From: Nocardia wallacei
Lineage (GTDB): Bacteria; Actinomycetota; Actinomycetes; Mycobacteriales; Mycobacteriaceae
Direction: 5' to 3'
Assembly: GCF_029868745.1 (NCBI RefSeq)
Contig: NZ_JARWOP010000235.1
Location: 29,265-93,264 of the forward strand
Length of the DNA stretch: 64,000 nt
Shown here: positions 33,795-43,759 of the stretch, in pieces
Layout: the number at the start of each line of letters is the position of its first letter
Position numbering within the stretch: position 1 is the first letter of the stretch
Made by a program: the position numbers and the translations under genes
Notes under the pieces: model-generated
Databases searched by the model: none
What the model saw: the letters and a program-made list of their open reading frames with translations, nothing else
Told to the model about the DNA's origin: nothing

Positions 33795-35185
33795 CCGCGC
33801 GGGTGGCGGTGGTCGGCGGCGGCCTCGCGGGCATCACCGCGGCGCTCGGCTGTGCCGACGCCGGGCATCGGGTGACGCTGTTCGAATCGCGAAATCGTCT
33901 GGGCGGCTTGACCTATTCCTTCGACCGCGCCGGTCTCGCGGTGGACAACGGCCAGCATGTATTCCTGCGCTGCTGCGACCGGTACCGCGCGCTGCTGGCC
34001 CGGCTCGGCGTGGAAAGCGACGTGAATCTGCAAGAGCGCCTGGATATCCCGGTGCGCGGCCCGCTCCTCGACCGCGCCACCGACGATGCCGGATTCCCCG
34101 TCGTCAGTGGTCGGCTGCGCCGTCTTCCGGTGCCCGCGCCGCTGCATCTGAGCTGGGCGCTGCTGCGCTATCCGTGGATTTCGGCGGCCGCGCGGGCTCG
34201 TTTCGTGCGGGCCGCGCTGGCGTTGCGCGCGGTCGACGCCGACGATCCGCGCACCGACGACACGAGTTTCGGGGACTGGCTCCGCGCACACGGGCAGGAT
34301 CGCGCGGCGATCGAGAGCCTGTGGGAGCTGGTGGGCATCGCCACGCTCAACGCCCGCGCCGACGACGTCTCGCTGGCCTTGGCCGCCACGGTCTTCCAAA
34401 TCGGCCTGCTGACCCGATCGGATGCCGCCGACATCGGCTGGTCGCGAATACCGTTGGGCCGCTTGCACGGCGAGGCCGCCCAGCGGGCGCTCGCCGCCGC
34501 CGGCGTCGCGGTGGTGACCCGCGCGAAAGTGGCGGGGATCCAGCGTAACGGGAGCGGGTGGGCGATCTCGGTCGACGGCGACACCGCCGCGGCCGACGCG
34601 GTCGTGCTCGCCGTCCCACCGGACGCCGCCGCCACCCTGCTGCCGCCGGACTCGGTGGGCCTCCCATCGAATTGGGCTGTGGCGCTGGATAACTCGCCGA
34701 TCATCAACGTGCACGCCGTCTACGACCGGACGGTGATGACCGAGCCGTTCCTGGCAGGACTCGGAACCGACGCGCAGTGGGTCTTCGACCGCACCGCGGC
34801 CTCCGGGCTGGGCGACACCGCGACCGGCGGCCAGTATCTCGCCGTCTCGGTCTCCGCCGCCGACGACCTCGTCGACCTGCCCACCGCCGAACTGCGCCAC
34901 CGCTTCCTCCCGGCCCTGCACCGGCTGCTGCCCGCCACTCGCACGGCGCAGGTCCGCGACTTCTTCGTCACCCGCGAGCGGCACGCCACCTTCCGCCCCG
35001 CTCCCGGCAGCGCGCGCCTGCGCCCGACGGCCCGCACCGCGCTGCCCGGCCTGTACCTGGCCGGCGCCTGGACCGCCACCGGCTGGCCCGCGACCATGGA
35101 GGGCGCCGTGCGCAGCGGGGAATCCGCTGTGGCCGAACTCGTTTCGGACCACGCCCGGACACCCGCCGCGGAGGTCGTCCGATGA
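33791..35185 (+). CDS. hpnE: Hydroxysqualene dehydroxylase HpnE
   Basis: A 464-residue FAD amine-oxidase-fold enzyme reducing hydroxysqualene to squalene. The FAD-binding N-terminus is [20 protein letters not shown] (residues 5-24) followed by [10 protein letters not shown], and the C-terminal [20 protein letters not shown] binds the flavin again, as in phytoene-desaturase-like HpnE proteins. [18 protein letters not shown] is a family-specific segment near residue 55. It overlaps hpnD by four bases. Confidence 0.94.
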   Translation: MTARVAVVGGGLAGITAALGCADAGHRVTLFESRNRLGGLTYSFDRAGLAVDNGQHVFLRCCDRYRALLARLGVESDVNLQERLDIPVRGPLLDRATDDAGFPVVSGRLRRLPVPAPLHLSWALLRYPWISAAARARFVRAALALRAVDADDPRTDDTSFGDWLRAHGQDRAAIESLWELVGIATLNARADDVSLALAATVFQIGLLTRSDAADIGWSRIPLGRLHGEAAQRALAAAGVAVVTRAKVAGIQRNGSGWAISVDGDTAAADAVVLAVPPDAAATLLPPDSVGLPSNWAVALDNSPIINVHAVYDRTVMTEPFLAGLGTDAQWVFDRTAASGLGDTATGGQYLAVSVSAADDLVDLPTAELRHRFLPALHRLLPATRTAQVRDFFVTRERHATFRPAPGSARLRPTARTALPGLYLAGAWTATGWPATMEGAVRSGESAVAELVSDHARTPAAEVVR

Positions 35186-35241
35186 CCGGCACACCCGACT
35201 TCGAACAGCATCAGGCACGGGCAACGGAGGTGGTTCGGTGA
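35182..35241 (+). CDS. Possible 19-codon ORF bridging hpnE and the prenyl synthase gene
   Basis: An ATG overlapping the hpnE stop opens a 19-codon frame ([19 protein letters not shown]) whose TGA overlaps the GTG of the prenyl synthase gene. It is out of frame with both neighbours. It could be a coupling peptide that carries ribosomes across the 52-base gap, or chance. No homologue is known to me. Confidence 0.25.
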   Translation: MTGTPDFEQHQARATEVVR

Positions 35242-36254
35242 CTACAACGATCCTTTCTGCCGTCGGCACCGGAAGTGACGCGGTGCGGGCCGCGTTACGC
35301 GAGGCGGTGAGCCGGCTCGACGATTCCCTCCGCACCGTGGTCGCCTACCACTTCGGCTGGTGCGACCAGCACGGTCACGCCGTGGCGGGCAACGGCGGCA
35401 AGTCCATCCGGTCCCGGCTGGCGCTGCTCACGGCACAGGCGACCGGCGGGGACGCCGCCGACGCCATACCCGGTGCGGTCGCGGTGGAGCTGGTGCACAA
35501 CTTCTCGCTGGTCCACGACGACCTCATGGACCGCGACACCACCCGCCGGCACCGCCCGACGGTGTGGTCGGTCTGGGGCGATCCGGTCGCGGTGCTCGCC
35601 GGTGACGCGATGCTGTCGCTGGCACACGAGGTATTGCTGGATCCCGCTGTGCCGCATGCGATACCGGCCAGCCGGATCGTCGGCGGGGCGACCCGTGAGC
35701 TGATCCGCGGGCAGATCGCCGATGTCGAATTCGAGCAGCGCAGCGAGGTGAGTCTGGCCGAATGCGTGCGGATGGCGTCGGGCAAGACGGCGGCGCTGCT
35801 GTCGGCCAGCGCGGCGGTGGGCGCCGTGCTCACCGGCGCCCCGGCCCGCACGGTCACCGCGATGGAACGCTACGGCCACCACGTCGGCCTGGCCTTCCAG
35901 CTGGTGGACGACCTGCTGGGCATCTGGGGCGAACCCGAGGTGACCGGCAAGCCGGTGTGGTCGGATCTGCGGTCGCGCAAGAAGTCGCTGCCGGTGGTCT
36001 GGACCATGGAGGCGGGTGGCACCACGGGACACGAATTGGCGCAGTGGCTCTCGCGTCCGGAGGCGCCGGACGAGGACGGTTTGCGATACGCCGCGGAGCT
36101 GGTCGACCGCGGCGGCGGGCGGCGCTGGGCCCGCAACGAGGCCCGGCGGCGGGTCGCGCTGGCCGAACAGGCGCTGGCCGCGGTCCCCATGCCGCCGCAG
36201 TGCCACCGGGAGTTGACGGATCTGGCGAAGTTCATCGTCGAACGGAGTGCGTGA
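35238..36254 (+). CDS. Polyprenyl (farnesyl-type) diphosphate synthase
   Basis: A 338-residue trans-isoprenyl diphosphate synthase. First Asp-rich motif LVHDDLMDRD (about residue 95) and second LVDDLLGIWG (about residue 222), with GGKSIRSRLALL near residue 53. Within the hopanoid operon it is expected to supply farnesyl diphosphate to HpnD. Two residues upstream of the first motif bulky side chains (F-S-L) would limit chain length, consistent with a C15 product, though a longer product cannot be excluded. GTG start with GGAGG upstream. Confidence 0.92.
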   Translation: MTTTILSAVGTGSDAVRAALREAVSRLDDSLRTVVAYHFGWCDQHGHAVAGNGGKSIRSRLALLTAQATGGDAADAIPGAVAVELVHNFSLVHDDLMDRDTTRRHRPTVWSVWGDPVAVLAGDAMLSLAHEVLLDPAVPHAIPASRIVGGATRELIRGQIADVEFEQRSEVSLAECVRMASGKTAALLSASAAVGAVLTGAPARTVTAMERYGHHVGLAFQLVDDLLGIWGEPEVTGKPVWSDLRSRKKSLPVVWTMEAGGTTGHELAQWLSRPEAPDEDGLRYAAELVDRGGGRRWARNEARRRVALAEQALAAVPMPPQCHRELTDLAKFIVERSA

Positions 36255-36256
36255 GT

Positions 36257-38188
36257 ATGACAGTGATCGACACGACCGACGCGCGGGCCGAGGATCTCGC
36301 GTCCGTCCACGACGCGCTGCGGGCGGCGGTCGCCCACCTGCGCTCGTTGCAGGACGAAACCGGTTGGTGGAAGGGCGAACTGGCCACCAACGTGACGATG
36401 GACGCCGAGGACCTGCTACTGCGCGCCTTCCTGGGCATCAGCACACCGGAGGTGACCGAACCGGCCGCCCGCTGGATCCGGTCCCAGCAGCGCGAGGACG
36501 GAACCTGGGCGACCTTCCACGGCGGCCCCGGCGATCTGTCCACCACGGCGGAGGCATGGGTGGCGCTGCGGCTGGCCGGTGACTCCCCGGACGCCCCGCA
36601 CATGCGCGCGGCCGCGGAGTTCGTACGCGCCGGGGGCGGCGTCGAGGCGAGCCGCGTGTTCACCCGAATCTGGCTGGCGCTGTTCGGTTTGTGGTCGTGG
36701 GACGACCTGCCCAATCTGCCGCCGGAACTCATCTTCCTGCCCTCCTGGTTCCCGCTGAACATCTACGACTGGGGTTGCTGGGCACGGCAGACCGTGGTGC
36801 CGCTGACCGTGGTGGCGACCCTGCGCCCGGTCCGCCCGCTGCCCTTCGACATCGCCGAGCTGCGCGCCGGAACCGCTCCGGCGCAACGCAGTTCGATCGC
36901 CAGCATCGCAGGCGTGTTCCAGCGGCTGGACACCGTGCTGCACGGCTACGCGCGCCGACCGCTCGGCTGGGTGCGCGATCTGGCGATGAGGCAGGCCGCG
37001 GAATGGATCCTGGCCCGCCAAGAGGCCGACGGCGGGTGGGGCGGCATTCAGCCGCCGTGGGTGTACTCGCTGCTGGCGCTGCACCTGCTCGGCTACTCCC
37101 TGGATCATCCGGCGGTCCGCGCCGGGCTGGAGGGGCTGGAGGGATTCGTCGTTCGCGAGCAGACGCCCGAGGGCGAACTGCGCCGGTTGGAGGCCTGCCA
37201 ATCGCCGGTATGGGACACCGCGCTGGCGCTGGTCGCGCTGCAGGAGGCCGGCGAACCCGCCGACGACCCGGCCGTGCTGCGGGCCACCGACTGGCTGCTG
37301 GCGGAGCAGGTCACCGTCGGCGGCGACTGGCAGGTGCGCCGCCCCGACCTGACCCCGGGCGGCTGGGCGTTCGAATTCGCCAACGACCGCTACCCGGACA
37401 CCGACGACACCGCGCTGATAGTCCTTGCCCTGCACCAGGTTTCGCTTCCCGATCCGGCGGGGTTGCGGGCGGCGGTCGAACGCGCGGCCGAGTGGACGGT
37501 CGGCATGCAGTCCGCCGACGGCGGCTGGGCCGCGTTCGACGCCGACAACACCTCCTCCCTGCCCGCGGATCTGCCGTTCTGTGATTTCGGCGCGGTCACC
37601 GATCCGCCCTCGGCCGATGTCACCGCGCACGTGGTGGAGATGCTCGCGGCGCTGGGCCGCGCCTCCGACGCGGAGTGCGAGCGCGGCGTGCGCTGGCTGC
37701 TGGACCACCAGGAACGCGACGGTTCATGGTTCGGCCGCTGGGGCGCCAACCACATCTACGGCACCGGCGCGGTGGTCCCGGCGCTGATCGCCGCCGGTGT
37801 GGACCCGCGCTCGCGGCCGATACGAGCGGCCGTGCGGTGGTTGCAGATCCACCAGAACCGCGACGGCGGCTGGGGCGAGGACCTGCGCTCCTATCGCGAC
37901 GCGGCCTGGATCGGGCACGGCGACTCGACGGCCTCGCAGACGGCTTGGGCGCTGCTGGCGCTGCTGGCCGCGGGCGTGGACTCGCCGGTGGTGGAGCGCG
38001 GGGTCCGCTGGCTGGTGGAGACCCAGCGACCCGACGGCGGCTGGGACGAGGACCTGTTCACCGGCACCGGCTTCCCCGGCGACTTCTACATCAACTATCA
38101 CCTGTACCGGGTGGTGTTCCCGATCTGGGCGCTGGGCCGGTACCTGCGCGGCCCGGCGGCGATCCGCGACCGGCAGACGGGCGGCTGA
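36257..38188 (+). CDS. shc: Squalene-hopene cyclase
   Basis: A 643-residue class II triterpene cyclase that protonates squalene and folds it to hopene/hopanol at the membrane surface. The catalytic acid motif D-x-D-D is D381-T-D-D384 (YPDTDDTAL). Repeated QW motifs are visible: QQREDGTWATF, QEADGGWGGIQPPW, QSADGGWAAFD, QERDGSWFGRWG, QNRDGGWGED, QRPDGGWDED. Length fits bacterial SHC (about 640). It starts 2 bases after the prenyl synthase gene. Substitution of V by T in the usual DVDD is common. Confidence 0.96.
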   Translation: MTVIDTTDARAEDLASVHDALRAAVAHLRSLQDETGWWKGELATNVTMDAEDLLLRAFLGISTPEVTEPAARWIRSQQREDGTWATFHGGPGDLSTTAEAWVALRLAGDSPDAPHMRAAAEFVRAGGGVEASRVFTRIWLALFGLWSWDDLPNLPPELIFLPSWFPLNIYDWGCWARQTVVPLTVVATLRPVRPLPFDIAELRAGTAPAQRSSIASIAGVFQRLDTVLHGYARRPLGWVRDLAMRQAAEWILARQEADGGWGGIQPPWVYSLLALHLLGYSLDHPAVRAGLEGLEGFVVREQTPEGELRRLEACQSPVWDTALALVALQEAGEPADDPAVLRATDWLLAEQVTVGGDWQVRRPDLTPGGWAFEFANDRYPDTDDTALIVLALHQVSLPDPAGLRAAVERAAEWTVGMQSADGGWAAFDADNTSSLPADLPFCDFGAVTDPPSADVTAHVVEMLAALGRASDAECERGVRWLLDHQERDGSWFGRWGANHIYGTGAVVPALIAAGVDPRSRPIRAAVRWLQIHQNRDGGWGEDLRSYRDAAWIGHGDSTASQTAWALLALLAAGVDSPVVERGVRWLVETQRPDGGWDEDLFTGTGFPGDFYINYHLYRVVFPIWALGRYLRGPAAIRDRQTGG

Positions 38189-38191
38189 GCG

Positions 38192-39190
38192 ATGCGACCC
38201 GGAACCGTCTGCGCCCCACTGCGAAGCGAGTGGGCGGCACTGCGCGGCGCGATCGCCACTCCCGTGGTGCGCACCGGCCGCGGACCGGCCCACCGGCTGG
38301 ACGCCTCGGCCGGTCCGATCGCCGTCGCGGGTGTCGCGGGCGGCCTGGACCCGCGCGTGCTGCCCGGGGATCTCGTTGTCGCACAGGAGATCCGCCGCGC
38401 CGGGGCGGTGCTGCCCAGTAAGGCCGCGCCGCTGCTGTACTCGGCCCTGCGGCACCTCGGCCTGCGAGTTCATCTGGGCCCCATCTATTCCGCCCAGCGC
38501 GTCGTCGACGGCCCGGCTCGCGTCCGGCTGGCCGCCACCGGCGCCCTCGCCGTGGACACCGAGTCGGCGTTCCTCGCCGACGCCGTGCCCGACGGCCGCA
38601 CCGTCGTGATCCGCGCCATCGTCGACACCCTGGACGCACCGCTGGTGCATCCGGGCACGGTGCTGCGCGGTATCCGCGCCCTGCACGCCTTGCGCTGTGC
38701 CGCACCGGTTCTCGATCAGTGGTCGGCGGCAATCGGCGAGCGCGAGGTGCTGCTGTTCGGTCCCCCCGCCGCCGATGCGCCACCGGGGTCACGGTACGCG
38801 CGACGGCGTGCGCCGGGAGTGGATCTCGTGCTGCTGCTCCGCTCCTCTGCCGCGGCCGACGCCACCCGCGCATTCGATTCCCGCTCGGTCCGCGTCACCG
38901 GCAAATACGTCTGGACCGCCCCCTCGGCCCCGGGCCGGGAATGCCTGACCGCCGGGTTGCCGGAATTGGCCGCCAACCAAGGCATTCCGGTACATCCGGT
39001 GGACAGCGTGGAGGGCGTCGACCTGGCGCTGTTGCGCGGCGCCCGCCGGATCGCGGTGGTCGCCGCCGCCTCCGCTCCACCGGCGCTGACCACCGATCTG
39101 CTCGACGCCCTGTCCGGCCTGGGTCCGGTCCGGGTGCGCGAAACCACTGTCGCCGACGAACTTTCGTTCCACCCTCGGGAGGTGAGTTGA
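38192..39190 (+). CDS. hpnG: HpnG-like nucleoside phosphorylase fused to an IspH-like C-terminal domain
   Basis: A 332-residue protein in the hpnG position. Residues 1-180 resemble a phosphorylase-superfamily hydrolase (HpnG cleaves adenine from adenosylhopane): LPGDLVVAQEIRRAGA, GPIYSAQRVVDG and a TGALAVDTESAFLADAV segment with the conserved E after the nucleoside-binding D. Residues about 205-332 look like the end of IspH/LytB (VDLVLLLRSS, GVDLALLRGARRIAVVAA ASAPP, ADELSFHPREV) but lack the Fe-S cysteines. The same two-part protein occurs in streptomycete hopanoid operons, where it is often misnamed an IspH reductase. Confidence 0.78.
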   Translation: MRPGTVCAPLRSEWAALRGAIATPVVRTGRGPAHRLDASAGPIAVAGVAGGLDPRVLPGDLVVAQEIRRAGAVLPSKAAPLLYSALRHLGLRVHLGPIYSAQRVVDGPARVRLAATGALAVDTESAFLADAVPDGRTVVIRAIVDTLDAPLVHPGTVLRGIRALHALRCAAPVLDQWSAAIGEREVLLFGPPAADAPPGSRYARRRAPGVDLVLLLRSSAAADATRAFDSRSVRVTGKYVWTAPSAPGRECLTAGLPELAANQGIPVHPVDSVEGVDLALLRGARRIAVVAAASAPPALTTDLLDALSGLGPVRVRETTVADELSFHPREVS

Positions 39191-40192
39191 ATGCCCATGC
39201 CCTGGCGTCAATCTCTGCGCCTGGGAGCCTATCTCGCGAAGCAGAAGGTGCTGCGCCGCGAGAAGTTCCCCATCCTGGTCGAATTGGAGCCGCTGTTCGC
39301 GTGCAATCTCAAGTGCGCCGGCTGCGGCAAGATCCAGCATCCACACGAGCTGCTCAAACAACGTATGCCGGTGGAACAGGCCGTCGGCGCGATCGAGGAG
39401 TGCGGCGCGCCGATGGTGTCCATCGCCGGCGGCGAACCGCTGATGCACCCGCAGATCGATGAGATCGTGCGGCAACTGCTGGACCGCAACAAGATCGTCT
39501 TCTTGTGCACCAACGCCGTGCTGCTGCCCAAGCACCTGCACAAGTTCGCCCCGCACCGCAACTTCGCGTGGATGGTGCACGTCGACGGACTGCGGGAACG
39601 GCACGACGCGTCGGTGTGCAAGGACGGCGTCTTCGATCAGGCCGTGGACGCGATCCGGCAGGCCCAGGCGGCCGGATTCCGGGTGATGACCAATACCACC
39701 TTCTACGACCTGGACTCGCCACAGGACGTCATCGACGTGCTGGACTACCTCAACGACGAACTCGGCGTCGACCACATGCAGATCGCGCCCGGCTACGCCT
39801 ACGAGAAGGCGCCCGACCAGGAGCATTGGCTCGGCGTCTCGCAGACCCACCAGCTGTTCGCGAAGGCCTTCGGCAACGGGCGCCGCAAGAAGTGGCGGCT
39901 CAACCACTCCCCGCTGTATCTGGATTTCCTGGAGGGCAAGGTCGACTTCCAGTGCACGGCGTGGGCCATCCCGTCCTACTCGCTCAAGGGCTGGCAGCGC
40001 CCCTGCTACCTGCTGGAGGACAGCTACGCGGCGAGCTACCGGGAGCTGATCGACGATACCGACTGGTCGAACTTCGGCCGCGGCAACGATCCCCGCTGCG
40101 CGAACTGCATGGCGCACTGCGGCTACGAACCCACCGCCGTCGTCGCCACGCTCGGCTCGCTGCGGGAGACCATCCGCGCCGCGGTGAGCTGA
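39191..40192 (+). CDS. hpnH: Adenosylhopane synthase HpnH (radical SAM)
   Basis: A 333-residue radical-SAM enzyme that adds the adenosyl radical to diploptene, the first step of C35 hopanoid tail building. The cluster motif is C38-x3-C42-x2-C45 (FACNLKCAGCGK). SIAGGEPLMHPQID is the SAM-binding GGE motif and DPRCANCMAHCGYEPTAV at the C-terminus provides extra cysteines. It starts immediately after hpnG. The operon ends here; no hpnO, ispG or dxs follows in this window. Confidence 0.95.
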   Translation: MPMPWRQSLRLGAYLAKQKVLRREKFPILVELEPLFACNLKCAGCGKIQHPHELLKQRMPVEQAVGAIEECGAPMVSIAGGEPLMHPQIDEIVRQLLDRNKIVFLCTNAVLLPKHLHKFAPHRNFAWMVHVDGLRERHDASVCKDGVFDQAVDAIRQAQAAGFRVMTNTTFYDLDSPQDVIDVLDYLNDELGVDHMQIAPGYAYEKAPDQEHWLGVSQTHQLFAKAFGNGRRKKWRLNHSPLYLDFLEGKVDFQCTAWAIPSYSLKGWQRPCYLLEDSYAASYRELIDDTDWSNFGRGNDPRCANCMAHCGYEPTAVVATLGSLRETIRAAVS

Positions 40193-40250
40193 CCGCGGGC
40201 CGTCGGCGTTTCGTCCGGAACGCGGGGCCGCCACCAGGTACTTTCGGCAA

Positions 40251-41549
40251 GTGCGACGCATCCACACCGGTGTGGACACGGCCACGGCCTTCCTGACGAC
40301 CCTCGTTGCGGGGTTGTCGCTGGCCCTGCCCATCGACTTCCGGTGGACCAGCGAGTCCTCGCCGCTGCAACTGAACCTGCTCGCCTTCAGCCAGCCGCGC
40401 GCCGTCGCGGCAGGGGCGGTCGTGGCCGTGGTCGTGGCGACGGTGCTCACCGCCGCGGAGAGTGAACTGGCGTCCTGGTGCACCACGCTCGGCGGCATCG
40501 TGACCGTCGCGGCCGTTCACCAGATCGGCTACACCTCCGGCCCGACGGCACCCCTGACCACGCTGAACTTCGTCGACTCGGTGGCCGGCGGAATTCTGCT
40601 CGGCGGTATCGGCGCCGCGGTCGTCGGACGCCGGATACCGAGCGCGGGCTGGGTGCTCGGCATGGTCGCCAGCATCTCCGTCGCCGAGGCGCTGCCCAGC
40701 ACGCAACGCTCCGGCGGCACCCGGACCGACGCCTGGACGGCCACGGATTCGCCGCCGGCCTGGCTGGTCGGCGCCGCGGTCGCGATGGTGATCGTCAGCA
40801 CCTACCTGAATCGCCGCGGCGATACCGCACCGCGGTTGTCGGTGGAGTTGCCGATGGCGCCGATCGTCGCGGCGCTGGTGCTGATCGGTACCGAGACGGC
40901 GACGGCGGAATGGCTGTCCCGGCGCGGCGACAGCATGGTCGTGGTCGTCGCGGCGCTCGCGATCGCCACGCTCGTGTTCGGCGTCACCGCGCTCGCGCTA
41001 CCCGGCCGGGAGGGCCTGTTCGTGCTGATGGCCGTGTCGGTGACGGCGTCGGGCAACGCCATGATCTCGGCCACGCTGCCGGTGTGGTCGCTGCCGTGGT
41101 TCATCGTGCTCACCGGCGCCGGGCTGGCGGCGGGGTTGCGGTGGCCCAAGCCCGAGGCCGGTTTCGCCGCGACCGCGGCACTGGCCCTCTGCGCGACGCT
41201 GCTGGCCTATCTGCACAGTCGCAACGATGTCGTCGACAATATCGGCAATTTCGTGATCGCGTTCATCGCCGGTTACGCGCTCGGAGCGGCGCTGCCGCAG
41301 CGTGGTTCGACCCGCGTGATCGGGCTGGTGATGATCGTGACGCCGTCGGCGATCCTGGTGCTGCGCACCCGGCTGAGTTACGGTTCGTGTTCCGAGTCGC
41401 CGTCTCCCGGCGGCGGGCTGGTGTGCGAATTCAACGGGCGCGCTTCGGTGCTCCCGGGCTGGGCGGCCCTCGGGATCATCACCGGGTGCATGGTCTTCGC
41501 CGGGCTCCTGCGTGGCCGTCGCGTTGACAACACCGGGGACGGCGCTTAA
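40251..41549 (+). CDS. Polytopic membrane protein of unknown function
   Basis: A 432-residue protein with about ten to twelve hydrophobic helices and no recognised domain. It begins MRRIHTGVDTATAFLTTLVA; two Cys residues near the end (YGSCSESPSPGGGLVCEFNG) sit in a predicted external loop and could form a disulfide. The first 20 residues do not resemble a cleavable signal. It is 58 bases after hpnH and 53 before a substrate-binding protein gene, so it may belong to either unit or stand alone. Its layout is reminiscent of MFS-like or SNARE-associated transporters, but I cannot place it. Confidence 0.7.
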   Translation: MRRIHTGVDTATAFLTTLVAGLSLALPIDFRWTSESSPLQLNLLAFSQPRAVAAGAVVAVVVATVLTAAESELASWCTTLGGIVTVAAVHQIGYTSGPTAPLTTLNFVDSVAGGILLGGIGAAVVGRRIPSAGWVLGMVASISVAEALPSTQRSGGTRTDAWTATDSPPAWLVGAAVAMVIVSTYLNRRGDTAPRLSVELPMAPIVAALVLIGTETATAEWLSRRGDSMVVVVAALAIATLVFGVTALALPGREGLFVLMAVSVTASGNAMISATLPVWSLPWFIVLTGAGLAAGLRWPKPEAGFAATAALALCATLLAYLHSRNDVVDNIGNFVIAFIAGYALGAALPQRGSTRVIGLVMIVTPSAILVLRTRLSYGSCSESPSPGGGLVCEFNGRASVLPGWAALGIITGCMVFAGLLRGRRVDNTGDGA

Positions 41550-41602
41550 GTTTTCCGGACCATCGAGCCAAGATCACCACCGCTGCCCCCAGGGAGCCGC
41601 CG

Positions 41603-42910
41603 ATGCTCGCATCCGGTGCGCCGCGACGCGCGTTCCTGCGCGCGGCGGGTCTCGGTGTGGCGGCACTGTCCGCGGCCTGCACCGGCTTCGTGACCAGCGG
41701 CGCCGGCGGAATGGTGTTCCTGTCCACCCAGTTCCGGCCCGCCGACGAGGCCGAACGGTTCCGGGCCCTGCTCGGCCGCGCCGCGCCGGGGGTCAGCTAC
41801 GTGACCATCGAGGAGAGCCCGTTCGCGGGTCAGGTGCGCAGTCAGGTGGACGCGGGATCGACACAGATCGGGCTGCTCGGCGGGCTGCACGGCGACCTGG
41901 CCCCGCTCGCCGACGGCTACCTGAACGACCTGACCGGGTTACTGGCCGACCTCGGCGAGCGCGGGTGGCCGGCCGACTATCTGCGCCTGGCCCGGGTCGG
42001 CACCGACCGCACCTGGTACATCCCTTGGGCCACAGCGAGTTACGTGCTCGCTGCGCACGCCGACGCGTTGCAGCACCTGCCCTCCGGGGCCGACGCGAAC
42101 GCGCTGACCTACGACCAGTTCCTGGATTGGGCCGTCGCCGCGCGGCGCGCCAACGGCAACCGGCCGATGCTCGGCCTTCCCGCCGGGCCCAAGGGGCTGC
42201 TGCACCGGTTCGTGCAGGGCTTTCTGCTGCCGTCGTTCACCGGCGGCCAGATCACCACCTTCCGGTCGCCGGAGGCCGTGACGGCCTGGCAGTACTTTCG
42301 CGAATTGTGGTCCAACTGCGCGCCTTCCAGCACCAATTACGACTTCATGCAGGACGCGCTGGACAGCGGCGAGGTGCGCATGGCCTGGGATCACGTGGTC
42401 CGGCTGGCGCAGGCGCCCGCCCGCGAGCCGCAGCGGTGGCGCATGCTGCCCGCCCCGCGCGGTCCGCACGGCCTCGGGTACATGGCCGTGGTCACCGGGC
42501 TGGCGGTGCCCAAGCACAGCCCGGATCCCGAACTGGCACAACGCACCATCGCGACCCTCACCCAGCCGCAGACACAGCTCGAGTTGCTGCGCTCCAACGG
42601 TTTCTTCCCGTCCGTCGACACCGCCGTCCCCGGCGACCTGCCCGCGGCGGCCATATCGGAGGCCGAGGCGCTGCGCCGCCAGCGGGACGCGCCGGGTGCG
42701 CTACTGTCGCTGCCGCCGGTCGGCCTCGGCAAGCGCGAAGGCGAGGTGAGCAAGGTGTTCCAGGACAGTTTCCGTTCGATCGTGCTGGGCGGTAACGATA
42801 TTCGCGCCACGCTCGACCAGCAGGCGCGGGTATTGCAGGGCATCCTCGACGATCTGCGCGTGCCGTGCTGGGCGCCGGATCCCGTGTCCGAACCGTGCCG
42901 GGTGGGGTGA
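41603..42910 (+). CDS. ABC importer substrate-binding lipoprotein (carbohydrate type)
   Basis: A 435-residue family-1 binding protein. The N-terminus has a twin-arginine-like start (PRRAFLRAAGLGVAALSAAC) ending in a lipobox with Cys26. The fold shows VDAGSTQIGLLGGLHGDLAP and GEVRMAWDHVVRLAQAP, as expected for sugar-type binding proteins. It is followed by two permeases and an ATPase in the order seen in LpqY-SugABC, but overall similarity to LpqY is not obvious, so the sugar or polyol carried is unknown. Confidence 0.88.
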   Translation: MLASGAPRRAFLRAAGLGVAALSAACTGFVTSGAGGMVFLSTQFRPADEAERFRALLGRAAPGVSYVTIEESPFAGQVRSQVDAGSTQIGLLGGLHGDLAPLADGYLNDLTGLLADLGERGWPADYLRLARVGTDRTWYIPWATASYVLAAHADALQHLPSGADANALTYDQFLDWAVAARRANGNRPMLGLPAGPKGLLHRFVQGFLLPSFTGGQITTFRSPEAVTAWQYFRELWSNCAPSSTNYDFMQDALDSGEVRMAWDHVVRLAQAPAREPQRWRMLPAPRGPHGLGYMAVVTGLAVPKHSPDPELAQRTIATLTQPQTQLELLRSNGFFPSVDTAVPGDLPAAAISEAEALRRQRDAPGALLSLPPVGLGKREGEVSKVFQDSFRSIVLGGNDIRATLDQQARVLQGILDDLRVPCWAPDPVSEPCRVG

Positions 42911-42913
42911 GCG

Positions 42914-43759
42914 ATGGCCGCACGACTGCGTTCGCCGTGGCTTCTGCTGCTGCCCTCGATCGTGCTGCTGGCGGCATTGTTCGGCTGGCCGCTGGTACAG
43001 GCGGTGGCGGCGGCGTTCCGCGACGACCACGGCTTCACCCTCGCGCACTGGCGGCGTCTCGTCGACGACCCGTATTTCTTTCCCGCGCTGCGCAATACGC
43101 TGCTACTGATCGTGATCGTGGTGCCGATCCAGTTGGTGTTGTCGATCGGTATGGCGCTGCTGTTGCAGGCGCGGCCGCGGTTCGCCGCCGCACATTTCTA
43201 CCTGTGGTGCGTGCCGCTGGCGGTCTCGGAGCTGGCCGCGGGACTGGTGTGGCTGGCCGTCTTCGGCAATCGCGGATACCTGAATTCGCTGCTGGTGTGG
43301 CTGGGGCTGTCCGAGGACGGGGTGCAGTGGCTCGGCTATCAGCACACCGGGACCATGCTGCTGGCCGTGGTGGTCGCCGAGATCTGGCGGGCGACATCGC
43401 TGGTGTTCGTGATCGTGATCGCCGGAATGCAGCTGCTCCCACGCGATTACGACGAGGCCGCCCAGGTGTTCGGCGCGAATCCGTGGCAGCGGCTGCGGCA
43501 CGTGACGCTGCCGCTGCTCGGGCCCAGTCTCCAGGTGGCCCTCATCCTGCGCACCATCCTGGCGCTCCAGGCCTTCGCCGTCGCCCAGGCCCTCACCGGC
43601 CGTGACTTCCCGCTGCTCGTCGGCGAGACCTACCAGTGGTACTCGAACCTTCAGAACCCCGCGGTCGCGAGCTGCGTATCGCTGGTCGTCCTGGCCATCT
43701 CCCTCGCCACCGCGTTCTTCTACCTCCGCACCGTCCGAGATCCCGAGGGCGCGCGATGA
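42914..43759 (+). CDS. ABC importer permease (MalF-like)
   Basis: A 281-residue inner-membrane permease with six hydrophobic segments. The cytoplasmic EAA loop is DYDEAAQVFGANPWQRLRHV (about residues 179-198), where E-A-A-x3-G contacts the ATPase. GTG/ATG choice: ATG at 42914, 3 bases after the binding-protein stop. It overlaps the next permease by four bases. Confidence 0.93.
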   Translation: MAARLRSPWLLLLPSIVLLAALFGWPLVQAVAAAFRDDHGFTLAHWRRLVDDPYFFPALRNTLLLIVIVVPIQLVLSIGMALLLQARPRFAAAHFYLWCVPLAVSELAAGLVWLAVFGNRGYLNSLLVWLGLSEDGVQWLGYQHTGTMLLAVVVAEIWRATSLVFVIVIAGMQLLPRDYDEAAQVFGANPWQRLRHVTLPLLGPSLQVALILRTILALQAFAVAQALTGRDFPLLVGETYQWYSNLQNPAVASCVSLVVLAISLATAFFYLRTVRDPEGAR

